Origin: Acridotheres tristis
Lineage: Eukaryota > Chordata > Aves > Passeriformes > Sturnidae
Direction of reading: 5' to 3'
Assembly (NCBI GenBank): GCA_037013685.1
Contig: CM072908.1
Coordinates: 7,391,001-7,455,000 of the forward strand
Length of the DNA stretch: 64,000 bases
Of this stretch, positions 26,001-36,700 are shown piece by piece. Each line of letters begins with the position of its first letter. Within the stretch, counting starts at the first letter, position 1. Made by a program: the position numbers and the translations under genes. The notes beneath the pieces are model-generated. The model saw only the letters and a list, made by a program, of their open reading frames with translations. It had not been told where the DNA came from and did no database searches.

Positions 26001-29000
26001 AGTAAGAAAAGCGCCCTTTTGTTTTTAAAAATGTCTGAGCCACTAACCAGAACACGGTTGTGGTGAAAGACTGCTGCTCTCCTCCCACGACCAGTTTGTC
26101 TGAGGGGAAAACTGATGTTCCTTTTGCATCTGAACTCTGCTTCTTCTCACCCAAGTCACCACAAATATCTGGACCTCGCACAAGGCACATACACACAGAC
26201 TCTAGTCCAGAGCCAGCCACACGCAACGGCTACAGAGGCATTTCCAAAAAAATCCATCCCAGGAAGGATGTTGTTTCCACCAAATTCAGAGGTGCTGCCT
26301 TCAATCTTTCCTGCTGACAGACCGGGCTGCAGCAGGCTCTGGGATATATCTGATGTATTTATTAAAAGCCTGGAACAATGTTTGTTCTTTTACTGAAGGA
26401 TGTTATCTTCACACTGCAGGATTTTACAGATTGCAGGAGATAATTACAGAGCGTCAGCAGGTTAAACAATAACTATGGAAATGCACAAACCAAAGTAGTT
26501 GATGTGTTTTATTCATGGTCCAGAAGCCTTCATCACCTCCGAATGCACTGCTGCAGAACAGTGATAGAGATGGCTCTCAGGAGAGCTGAGCTGCCATTAC
26601 TCCCCAAGTAGAAAGGTGAAACCTCCAAATAAGTGTGTGTGTACAACCACCAGGTGGGAAACACTGCTGAGCAGTAGCCTGGGTGATGAAAAAAGCAACC
26701 TCTGTCTGATTTTCATTAAATGTCCAACAAATCTTCAGAACACAAAAACTTGAGCAAAGGAAAGCAGCAAGGCTGGCTGTACACTGAGAATTTCCATCCT
26801 CAGGCTCCTGTCCTTCCCAAAGATTCCTAAATCAGCATGCCAAAGATGCAGCTAAACTCAGAATCTCATTATGGAGAGCAATCATTTTTCTAGTTTATTC
26901 TTCAATTCATTGTTTAAGAATGTTTGTCCTTGCAGTTTTTGGTTTCAGGACATTCTCAAACCTCCATCAAGTTAAATGAACTTAATGAAAAACACAAGTA
27001 AAATATCTCACTGGTTCTTATTTTTGGTAGCTACAAATCCACAGCATATCCAACCCAGTGACAGCTCCACAGCTCATACCCAACAGGAACTCTCCTGAAA
27101 CCTTCAGCAGCCTAAAAGCAGCCAGGAGGGTGATCCTCAGTTCCACCCCTTTGCAAACATCCTCAGAACACAGTTTTGGTGTTCATTATTTCTCAGGCAC
27201 CTCTTCACGTGCAAAAGGGCATCTCTTCTTACTCACAACCCAACAGCACGAAACCACCACAAAAGCAAGACAAGCTGCAGTTGTGACACATCAGTTCACA
27301 AAAACAAAGCTCCTGAGGAGCCCCAAGTACACTCTGACTCATCCAACATCTGCCTTCTACTCATCTGGATATTTACTTCCTTTTTTTTTTATGGAAAGCC
27401 AGCAAGTGCCTCTTTGCCCTCAGCAAAGACAAGGACCTAATTTTGGACGCATTTTAAGACATTAATAAGGTCATTTGCCAGGGAACTTGGCACGACTTTC
27501 TGGCCTATGAAAAGCAAGGAGGAATAAAAAAAACAGTCAAAAAGGCTATCACAAAGTGAATTTAAGCCTTTATTCATCTCCTGTTCTGACCTGATAAACG
27601 GATTTAATACCTTCGTATGCCACATTGGACTGGTAAGTTCTCAACATATGAATCTGTTTTCTTGTACTTTGCAGGGATTATTTTACTGTTGTACCAAAGG
27701 AATTTACAGTAAGGGCAAGAAATACCAAAAGCCAACACTGCCCTTGAGCAGCTCAGCAACAACAGAAGCTGCTCACATCAAATAATAAATAAGCACAAGT
27801 AAATACAGCCTGGACCTTTGAAGAAACTTCAGAGAAGAAACAATGCCAGCCAGGCTCAGCAGATGACAGAATTTTGTGACCAAGTGACATCATCTTATCT
27901 TTCTACCACAGCTCAGCATAAAATCACTTAATAGACGCTTAGTCCAAATCTACACTCTTCGTAGCTTTTCATTAAGTTCTTTTGAAATAATTACCCAGCC
28001 ATTTCCTCGGCCAGTGTAGCGTCAAACAGCTGCCACCCCAAGTACAGGCAAAGAGCAGAATCCAGAGCAGCGATGGACCTCAGCCTGCTCAGGAACCGCC
28101 CTCCGACTCGGCCTGAGGGAACCAGGAGGCAGCTGCAGGCAGACACCGCTGCGTAACAAGCCAGGATGCTACGGAGGTGGTGTCTGTGCTGCTTCAGGGC
28201 ACTTGTGGATCAGTACTAGGAAGAGAATTATTAAAGATCTGATGGCAAACCATTACCAGAACCAGCACCACCATCACCCCAATGAGCCACCTGACTGACC
28301 AACCTGCGCACCGTGCAAGGCTGACTTTCACTGGAACCCACCCAAAGAACTTGCCTCATGTACCCACTCCCCTTCTGATTCTGGGCAATTATTTTCATCT
28401 CCCTGCCCCAGTGTCCCAGCCAAAAATCCTACTATGGTCTCTGGCTTACATTTCTGGAAGTGTCGTAAAACCAGCACAAAAAAGTTCTAATGCTGCCCAT
28501 TATTCCAGACATCACTCCAGTAAAACAGGCATAAACTGTACCCTCCCCTCCTTCACAGCTCTGAGCTGGAAAAGGCAGTACCTCATCTATGGAAATACCT
28601 GAGGTGACACAAATGGAGAGACAGAACAGGAATAGTTCCTTCTGCAGCCTTACTTCTGTGTTTTCCTGCAATAAAAATAAACCTGGATAGAGATCTGTAT
28701 AGGCTGATCTGAGTTAGGATTACCATCCATGTGTTTGCATCCCAAGTGATATCCAAGGACTTATTAATCAGTGATCATCAAAAAAGCCAAGTAACACATT
28801 TAATAGCTTTACTAGAAAACTGGGAGCACCATTTCTTCTGACTCAAACCAGTTCCCATGGAAAGGCACTGCAAGACCTGCTGGTGTCCAACGTGAGAAGT
28901 TTTTCCTCCAAGTGTTCCACACCAGCAGGGGCCATGATCGTTCTTGCCACGTCACAGCCTGTACCAGGGCTTCCAAATTTCCCTACACCACCTCAGTCCA

Positions 29001-32000
29001 CAGCAGTGACATGGAGCAGAAGGCAGAGATTCCATCCTCCCAGGCCAAATTTACACTGCAAGCCATCAAGACAAAACATTTACTCACAAACTGACTAAAT
29101 ATTCTCTAGGAGCGACTGAAAACAAACACGTTTTTTGCAATTATGTTTAAAACACTTCTCCAGGAGGTATCCAAATTATCTCCTGAGAGACAGACACTGG
29201 AACATGGCAAAGCCACACAAAGCCCATTTCCCATCCCCAAAAAAAACCCTGAGAATTTATCAATCTCCAAGATTGCCCTGATCTCCAACGTATTCCATTG
29301 ATTTTCAAGGAGCACATTTGTTTCCTGAAATCCAGGGTTTCTCCTGGACTCGGTTGCCACTGTGAATGTCTTAATTCTCCCCCAGCACAGGAGATTGCAC
29401 ACAACAGTCACATGGCCCATCATTAGGAGGGTTTTATTCCTCTTTGCCCTTTAAAACACCAGTAAAGGGATAAAGCCACATACTTTCAGATAACTGGAAG
29501 AAAACACAGGGAGGAAAAAAAATATGGAAGGGCAGCACTTGTGTTGGGGACAACTGTTACTATATTTAGTTGCCTTGTTCTGCAAGCTGCCAAGCATCTG
29601 CTTCAGTGATGCTGAACGACGGGTTTTTTCCCAGCATTAATTAGGTGAACCCAAACCACTGCTCCCACCACTTCTCCGAGCTCACATCTCCCAGATCATA
29701 ACTTGCATTCGTTACTTATTCCACCTGAACAGTGCATCTCCAATCCTGGCACTGGCTGCTTTTCTATTTCAGGGTGCCTTAATAGCTCAGTTGAAAGGAA
29801 ATACAGAGCATTAGTTTTTGAAAAGGGACTATTTGGGTAAGAAACTGAAAGACAATTTTGAAAAATGCATGGAAAATCTCTCCTTTGCAATCTCCTTTAA
29901 TATCAAGGAAACATTTTAAAAACGGCTTCTAAGGAAAAAAATAGCACTGCTCACATAAGCCAGTGCTTCTTGAGAAGAGCTTCAGTATTCTCTAATTCAA
30001 GAGAAAAATTCATAGCAGGGAGTGTTATTTCCATTCACCTCACTAAACTAAACAAACCAATCAGGAGCAATAAAAACAGATCTTTCTTCAAAATTCATCC
30101 CTTTATAAAATTCCTTGCAATCTTGCAAATCCAATCAAGGTTCCCACAGTGGGTGGTTAAGCAAAGAGGCGAGGAGAGGCAGCAAACCCTCCACACGCCT
30201 GCCAAGCTCTAAGTTTTAGTTTTCCCTGAATTTTTGCTTCTTTAGAAACAAGATGGTTGTTTCTCAAACTCGCCCGCAGCAGGGCCTGTGCAACGGGCTT
30301 CCATCTGGGAAGGACAGCATTTCCCAAGCAGAGTGGAAAAACAAACAGCCCGGTGAGCTGCACAGAGGCTCTGGGGATAAGGCGGGTCCCGGCCGCAGCC
30401 CACTGAGGTTTGAGGCGGTTTTCCCCCAAACCTTGCCCCGCTGCCGCGGCTCCCATGGCTCAGCCTCCCCGCACGCGTTTCGCCCTATTCCCAGGCTGGG
30501 GGATGGGTGGGAACCGGGCTCTGCCAAGCCCCGCTCCGTACGAAAAGACTTTCTCTAGCAACTACAGCGTCCTTTCCAAGGAGGGAGCCTTCCCCTTCCC
30601 ACCTCCACGGCCAGGCAGCCGCTCTCATTCCCTCTGAACAGACCCACCACGCCGTGCAAGCCTTGTGCAGCGCGTGTCCCTTCCCCCAGGCGAGCACGGG
30701 CATACAAAGGAAGCCTTGCTCCATTGTCCACCTACAGCACCTACACACCGAGCCTCGGACCCGGCTCCACACTCACCCCCTCACCCCTTCTTCAGCCACA
30801 AATATTCCAGTGGTTACACCCCACTAGCATTCGGAGGTGGCATGTCATTCCCTCCCTTTGCTTTAGCACCTGCAGCCAAAGGGTTGAGGCGCGTTTTAAC
30901 TGTTTACTGCCGTGAGATCAGCCTCATCCAAACACACAAACCCGGGGCAAAAATCACTTTGGAAAAATAGGGAGAAATGCCTAGATACAAAGCTCCTTCC
31001 CAAACCTCCCATCGTAATTTGCCGAGGTAAAAACAACCCAAAAGAGGTAATTAATTCAGCGCCTGCCATTTTTCCCACCCATCTCCAAGCAACAGTACCA
31101 TAGCAACTTTTTCCCTCCTTTAATACATCTTATAAAAAGAGGAGGACTGGACAGAATAAAACCGAGGAATATCAGTTTTCCACTGTGTAGCGCCTATTCT
31201 CTCAGCTAGTTAAAGCTGGAATTAATCAAATAACTCTAGAGCGACCTTTTTTCCCCCCAAAACCTGGCTTTGTACAACACTGGGTCACGTAACCTGGACT
31301 TCAGGGATACAACAAACCACCCTGGATATACATCCACCATCCCGCGCGTTGATCAAGTGGCGAATTCGGGGCTCAGGGGGAAAAGGTGAAGCTTGATTAA
31401 AACAGAGCCATTTCAGAGCGATGAGGACGCAGAGGTGAGGTTTGGCTGCTGCAGCAGCTGAGGCCAGGAGGATGGAGGGGGATGCGAGACCCCCAGTCCT
31501 TTCACAACAGACGACCAGAAAACAGAGAAGAAGTGCTGGGACCTTCCTTTTTCCCCCTCGGTGTCACCGCATCTATTTTTCCCATGGTGACTCATTATTA
31601 AGGACGCTCCGTCAGTTTTCCAGCACAGGAAGATTAAAGGAAGCTTCAAAATCCATTTTTTTCTACTGCTGGTGGGATTAAAGCAAAGAGCCTGGAGAAG
31701 CCATGAGCTGAGCAGGGCTAGTTACTATCTTTTTCTTCCTAAAAATCAGCTTCCAACGTGGGGTGCATAAACTTGAGAGCATTTCCACAGGAAAAAGGTG
31801 TTGCTGAGGCGACAAGGGAGAAGCCTCTTCCTCCTCCTCCTCGCAGGGAAAGACGGAGGGAGGAGGGAAAAAAAAACCCCAACCATGCAAACAGCTACTA
31901 CTTCCTTATGAGCGGGATTAACCTATGCAACAAAAAAAAAAAGAAAAAAACAACCCAGCACGATATAAGGAGTCCAGAGCGCTTCCCGCATGCAGGATCC

Positions 32001-32613
32001 CGTGTTTTCTCCGTGGATTTGTGCGATTTTTTTTTTTTCCCCCCAGAGTCACGTTTTCGCAGCTGCAGGCGCTTCGGTTCCCACAGCTCGCTGCACCTCG
32101 GGGGGACACTCAGCATCCTCCACGGCTTCCGATGGGAGGGAAACGCAGTGAAATGGGCGAAAATAAACAGAAAAAAATCCGAGCGTTGAATAATTAAAGA
32201 AAAAAAAAAAAAAAAGGAAAATAAGTCGGCCAGGCTCAGCGCTGCCTCCCGACATCCTCAGCATGGGATCCACTCCGTGCCGACCGCCGAGCCCCATTCG
32301 CAGCTGCTCCGATGTTTCGGGTCCATTTTTAGCCATTTTTGTATTTCCCCGCTCCGGCCGCGCCGCCGATCCCGCCATGGCGCGGGTTATTTACAGCGCT
32401 GTTTTCCTCCTCCTCTCCACGGGAACCGCCGTCCCCGCGCACTCCTCCCCCCTTTCGCACGTTTTTCCCCTCGTTTTTCCGCACACCGCGGGTCGAGCAG
32501 GACGGGCCCCCCTCGCCGCTCCCCACTCACCGCTTGAAGTGCTCGATGATCTTCTCCTCGCGCACGTTCTCCGGCAGGTTGCCCACCCAGAGGTGCCTGG
32601 TTTCCCGGACCAT
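10613..32613 (-). CDS. SPEN: SPEN (MINT/SHARP) transcriptional corepressor, N-terminal exons 1-3, partial
   Basis: Three coding exons are visible: 32531-32613, 14412-14732 and 10613-11089. They join in phase to give 293 residues plus part of codon 294, and the remaining exons lie beyond the left edge. The protein begins MVRETRHLWVGNLPENV, the well-known SPEN start with the RNP2 strand of RRM1. Exon 2 completes RRM1 with the RNP1-like stretch GVAAFVDFVDIKSAQKA. Residues after about 85 are disordered, glycine-rich, then arginine/serine-rich, ending in a serine tract (about 275-293). In the family, four N-terminal RRMs bind structured RNA and a C-terminal SPOC domain recruits SMRT/NCoR-HDAC complexes; SPEN represses Notch/RBPJ and nuclear-receptor targets in the nucleus. 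RRM2-4 and SPOC are not in the window. The start codon is chosen by family identity; the frame stays open upstream (see findings). The gene is driven from the CpG island at 32.3-33.2 kb. Confidence 0.97.
11090..14411 (-). other. SPEN: SPEN intron 2
   Basis: A 3.3 kb intron. It contains a 30 bp direct repeat (11965-12011, core AAATTGAGAAAGGCT twice). A stretch at about 13300-14380 has a different texture from the rest and may be a decayed element (see findings). I see no coding exon. Confidence 0.85.
14412..14732 (-). CDS. SPEN: SPEN coding exon 2 (rest of RRM1 and linker)
   Basis: The acceptor is TCTTCCAG|ATATGG and the donor is GATGG|GTAAGT. The 321 nt fit one base, 106 codons and two bases. 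The exon opens with YGRVESVKILPKR, which continues RRM1 after exon 1. It then carries an RNP1-like segment and a glycine-rich linker ending ERRLDG. Confidence 0.97.
14733..32530 (-). other. SPEN: SPEN intron 1
   Basis: A 17.8 kb intron. Visible contents are a short CAG run (14991-15004), a poly-A run of about 25 (22819-22843) and modest GC-rich patches at about 17540-17660 and 30280-30560. Open frames are short and none carries a recognisable domain or a consistent splice structure. I recognise no mobile element here. The long AT-rich blocks could hold enhancers, but this cannot be shown without alignment. Confidence 0.8.
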
Positions 32614-33215
32614 GCTGCGCGGCGCGGGGCGAGCCCGCCGCCCGTACCCCGGCTCCCGGCCGCCGCCTGCCCCCGCGCCGCGCCGCCGGCCGCCGCTCGC
32701 CGCCCGCCGCCGCCGCCGCCTCCGCCTCGCCCTCCGCCCCTTCCGCCGCGGGGCCCGGCCGCCCTCAGCGCCACCGGCCGCCGGACCGCACCATCCCCGC
32801 CGGGGGGCCCCCTGCCCGCCGGGCCGGCTGCCGGGCGCCGGGCTCGCTCTCCGCCGCGGCTGCGCTCCCTCGCCGGCTCCCCCCGCCGCGCCGCCCGCTC
32901 GTTCGCTCCCGCTGCCTTCTCCTGCTCCTCCTCCGGCAGCGGCAGCGCGGCGCCCCCACCGCCGCCTCCTCTTCCTTCCCCCCCCGCGCTCCGGCTGCTC
33001 CGCCGGCCCGGCCGCGCTCGCTCGCTCTCCCCCCCTCCCCTTCCCTTTTCCCTTCCCTTGCCCGCGCCTCGCGCAGCGCCACACGGGGGCCCCCGCGCAG
33101 GCGCACTGCGCCCCGGGGCGCGCGCCGCGGGGCCGGTGGGGGGGCGGGGCGAGTGTGCGCACCGCCCCGCGCGGGGGGGCGGGCGGGACTGCGCGTGCGC
33201 GGGGCGGGCGGGGCA
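32300..33215 (-). promoter_or_regulatory. SPEN: SPEN promoter CpG island
   Basis: The region is extremely GC- and CpG-rich and spans SPEN exon 1 and its upstream flank. Plausible factor sites are an NRF1-like palindrome TGCGCGTGCGCGG (33190-33202), a second NRF1-like stretch GCGCAGGCGCACTGCGC (33095-33111) and a GC box GGGGCGGGGC (33141-33150). There is no convincing TATA box. The exact transcription start cannot be read from sequence. Confidence 0.88.
32531..32613 (-). CDS. SPEN: SPEN coding exon 1 (start of RRM1)
   Basis: The ATG is at 32613-32611. It is followed by 27 full codons and two bases of codon 28 (Arg), which is split by the intron. The donor reads AAGCG|GTGAGT. The exon encodes the first RRM1 beta strand (LWVGNL) and helix, ending IIEHFK. 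It lies inside the CpG island. Confidence 0.97.
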
Positions 33216-33790
33216 GTGAGGGTGTGAGAAACGGGGAGATGAGAGAATTGGGGTGGGGGGTGTGGGAATCGGATTGGTGAGAAAAGTACTGGGGGGCTGT
33301 GACAACTGGGATGAGGGCTGTGAGAAACGGGGGGATGAGAGAATTGGGGTGGGGGATGTGGGAATCGCGGTTATGAGAGAACTGAGATGGGGAATGTGAG
33401 AAACGGGGGGATGAGAGAATTGGGGTGGGGGGTGTGGAAATCCGAATGGTGAGAAAAGTACTGGGGGGCTGTGACAACTGGAATGGAGGATGTGAGAAAC
33501 TGGGATATGAGAGGATTGTGAGACAGTAGGAGACTCAGACACAATGGGGGATTGTGAGACAACGAGGGGCTCTGAGAGTCTTATTGGGAGGCTGTGAGGA
33601 TCATTACAGGGGCTCTGAAAACTGTAATGGGGACTGTGAGATAACGGGGCTGTGAGAGCTGTAACAAGCTTTGCAAGAATTGTAATGAGGGGCTGTGAGA
33701 CATGTACGAGGGCTCTGAGAGTCGTGATGTGGAAACTCACAGTACTGGGCTGGGACAGTTGTAATGGGGAGCTGTGAGACAGAACGGGTT
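33216..33790. repeat. G-rich minisatellite upstream of SPEN
   Basis: Degenerate units resembling TGTGAGAAACGGGGGGATGAGAGAATTGGGGTGGGGG repeat across about 570 bp. The blocks starting at 33221, 33316 and 33392 are closest, with 33221-33315 and 33392-33487 nearly identical. The shorter motif RCTGTGAGA continues to about 33780 with more decay. The array starts where the CpG island ends. Confidence 0.88.
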
Positions 33791-36700
33791 GTACTGTAAG
33801 GGCAAGGTGTCGCTGGCACAGCTTAAAGAAGCTTCACTCAGCCAGGGGCTCCTGCTGACCCCCCAAACCTACAGCTCCCCCAAATTCCATAAGGATTCCA
33901 AAATCCTGAGCCACAAGCTACCTTCATCCCCAGGTGAGCACACACCCAGCCAGTGGCCACTGGGCAGATAAGTAAAAAATTGAGGTGATGGCAGTGAGGG
34001 CCCTGCGCTGCCCCTGGCTCTGGTGTCCATAATGGCTCCAAAGGTCAGAGCAACAAACTGAGAGCAGGGCTGCAGGGGGACCGCCAAACCCCCTTGGCTG
34101 CTCCATATGCTTCCTTCTGCAGAAACAAGGATGATGTGTCACCCTGAGAATCTTCCTCCACCGAAGCAGAATGGCCGTGTTGTCCTGAGGCACTTCCTCT
34201 AACAGAAGGGAGACCACATTCTGTGAAAACCACACGCAAGAAGCTCCCGCTGTGGGAAGGATTCACCTCCCCGCCCCTCCCCCCCCACAGGGGTTGGCAG
34301 AGCTCATTAATTAACATGGAGTGAAGAAATTGCCCGTTGCCAATATCACCGGTCTCTAGTTGCCTGACATGTCACGCCCCAGCTCTGCAACATAGAACTA
34401 GGCATTTTTTTAACCCACAAGGTCTTCTTTTCCACCAAAACATGCCACTGCACTGATAAAACACCTATTTCTATGTCTCAAAAAGAAAATGCCAAGCCAG
34501 TTCCCGCTGTGAGATTCCGAGCAGCTTGAGGTCAGAATAAAACACACACCCACAGCCACGAGTGCTGGTGTTTGAAGCCTTCACTGCTTTCATCACAAAG
34601 CAAACCCATATTTCAGTATTTTCCACGGCCAAAGTCTCCTGATGACGTTTTGGTATTGATCAAACCCATGTTTTATTTGTCAGAGCTGCCTTTTGCCACC
34701 CAATCCGGCCAGACACTGTAACCTTTCGGCAACAAGTCCACCTCGCTACTGGTCAAAGTCACCGAGCTGTAGTAGCTTAACAAACATGCAAATCTCCTGA
34801 TTTAATCACATCTCTGACGCACATGGACTCGATCTGTGGTGGCCCCGAACCTTATCCCCAACTCCAGTGGCTGCAAGCCCATCCTCTGGCAGCCCAATGC
34901 CTCAGTTTCCCCAGTGATGATGGGCTCTGCCAAACTGGGATCTACTGATTAATTAAAAACCCCAACAATTCCTTGCACACAAACCATCTATTATTTAAAA
35001 CATGGGATGGAGCCACATGCGCATAAGAAGATGCGATGCCAACAAGTTTCACCGGTGGTTCCAGTGTGGAACTGGGCTCAGCTTTCCATTTTACCTGCTG
35101 AGAAACCCAAGGAATAGTTTGTACGTGTCTCTACCTTTAACGGGCTCTCCGTTTCAGAGAGAAAAATCCAAACCAAAACTGCCCAAAAAAATCAAACAAC
35201 TTTTCCATGACAAATTCTCCCTCTCTGATGCAGTGTACTTAATGCAACTGCAGTTTCAACCGTTCCTCCTCCTTGCTGAGGTGGCATCTCCAAGGGACAC
35301 AAGGAAACCGCACCAGCTCCCAGGTCCTTCCAGGGAATCTCACGTGGAGTCACTGCTGTCACCCGGCCATCTCACAGGACATGCAGGGGCTGGGAGCTGT
35401 CACAAACAAAGCCATCGACTGTTGACAGGAGAGGGTTGAGATGAGTGCCAGGAGGGCTCCATTTGCACAACAGCCAGCTGGAAGAGGAGCACAAAGCTCC
35501 GCTGGTGACGCAAAACAAAGCTCTGGACCATCGTGATACTCTTTAAATGCTTTGCAGGGAAACTGTTCCTAGTTGTGACTGCACCAGCGATGCTGCTGTA
35601 ACCAGATCCCCCCAGTTCAGCTGAAGATTTTAAAGAACACAGATCCAGGCTGGAGACCAGAGCAGGTTACAACCCTCCCCTCAGCAGGCCAGAGGGGCTG
35701 TGAGGAAGGACCAACACTATCCTTGTGTCTACAGAACAGACACACGCTTGTGCCAGCCCAGTGTCCTGCCGTGAATGACAGCGCGATGAGCACCAGGGGC
35801 GAGACATGGATGCGCTGCCCTGTGTGTTGCCCTTCCCAGAGGCCAAACAGCTGATGACAAGGGGACTTGAGCTGTTCTGCATGACCCGATGGCCCTCAGT
35901 CTTTGGGATACACACTGCAAGGAACAATTTAAATTACTCCTTGGGAGAGTGTAGCTGAGAGCCCAGCTATCTCCAGACATCTCAGCCAACCTCACAGTTA
36001 AAACATTTGGATGTTTCTTATGAATTCTTGGAGAGGATTAAAGTGCCAGGCCATTTATTAGTGAGGGAACAGGTTATAAACCCATCTCAGCTTGAACACC
36101 ACGTTCATGTCAGGAAATGCAAGGCAAGAACAGGACTGATCAAAAGAGAGCCATTAAAGGCGTGAGAAAATGGGGCTGCCATATAAGGAGCTAATAAAGT
36201 TAGCAGCTCTCCAGTTTGAAGGAAAAAAAAAAAGGGCAGGAGAAGCAGAAAACATCCTTGGGATCCACATAGCAGCCTCTCTTTGAGGAGGAAAAACCAA
36301 TAAATAGAAATGGGCAGACACCATGCTTCAAAAGGCAGGTTTATCCATTTTTAAGACGGCGCCTTTCCCGAGCAGCAGAGCTGCCATGTGTCACTGAAAC
36401 TGCTCAAAAAGCAAAGATTAGATACTGAGCAAGGACAGCATCCAGGGCTCTGTTTGCTCAGACTGTAACTTTCTATGCTCAGGTTTGGCAACATCTCTGT
36501 GTGTCGTGCTGGGAAAGAGGGACATTTCACCTCTCCCTGGCTACATCAGCTGGGATTCACAGGGATCTGAGTGGGAACAAGAGGATTATCCCCACCACCA
36601 GTGCACAACCAGTTTCTTTCCTTTTGTAAAAAAGCAAGAAAAAGGTTTCCCAGCAAAGAGCTCAAAGAAACACTCAGTGTTCCTTTGTTTGAGCCAGCCA

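Noticed and set aside
32263..33280. Long plus-strand open frames (over 300 codons) across the SPEN promoter
   Set aside because: Chance frames in stop-poor, GC-rich DNA; the peptides are proline/arginine/alanine repeats.
32391..33740. 449-codon minus-strand open frame upstream of SPEN
   Set aside because: It is in a different frame from SPEN and consists of minisatellite and CpG-island translation.
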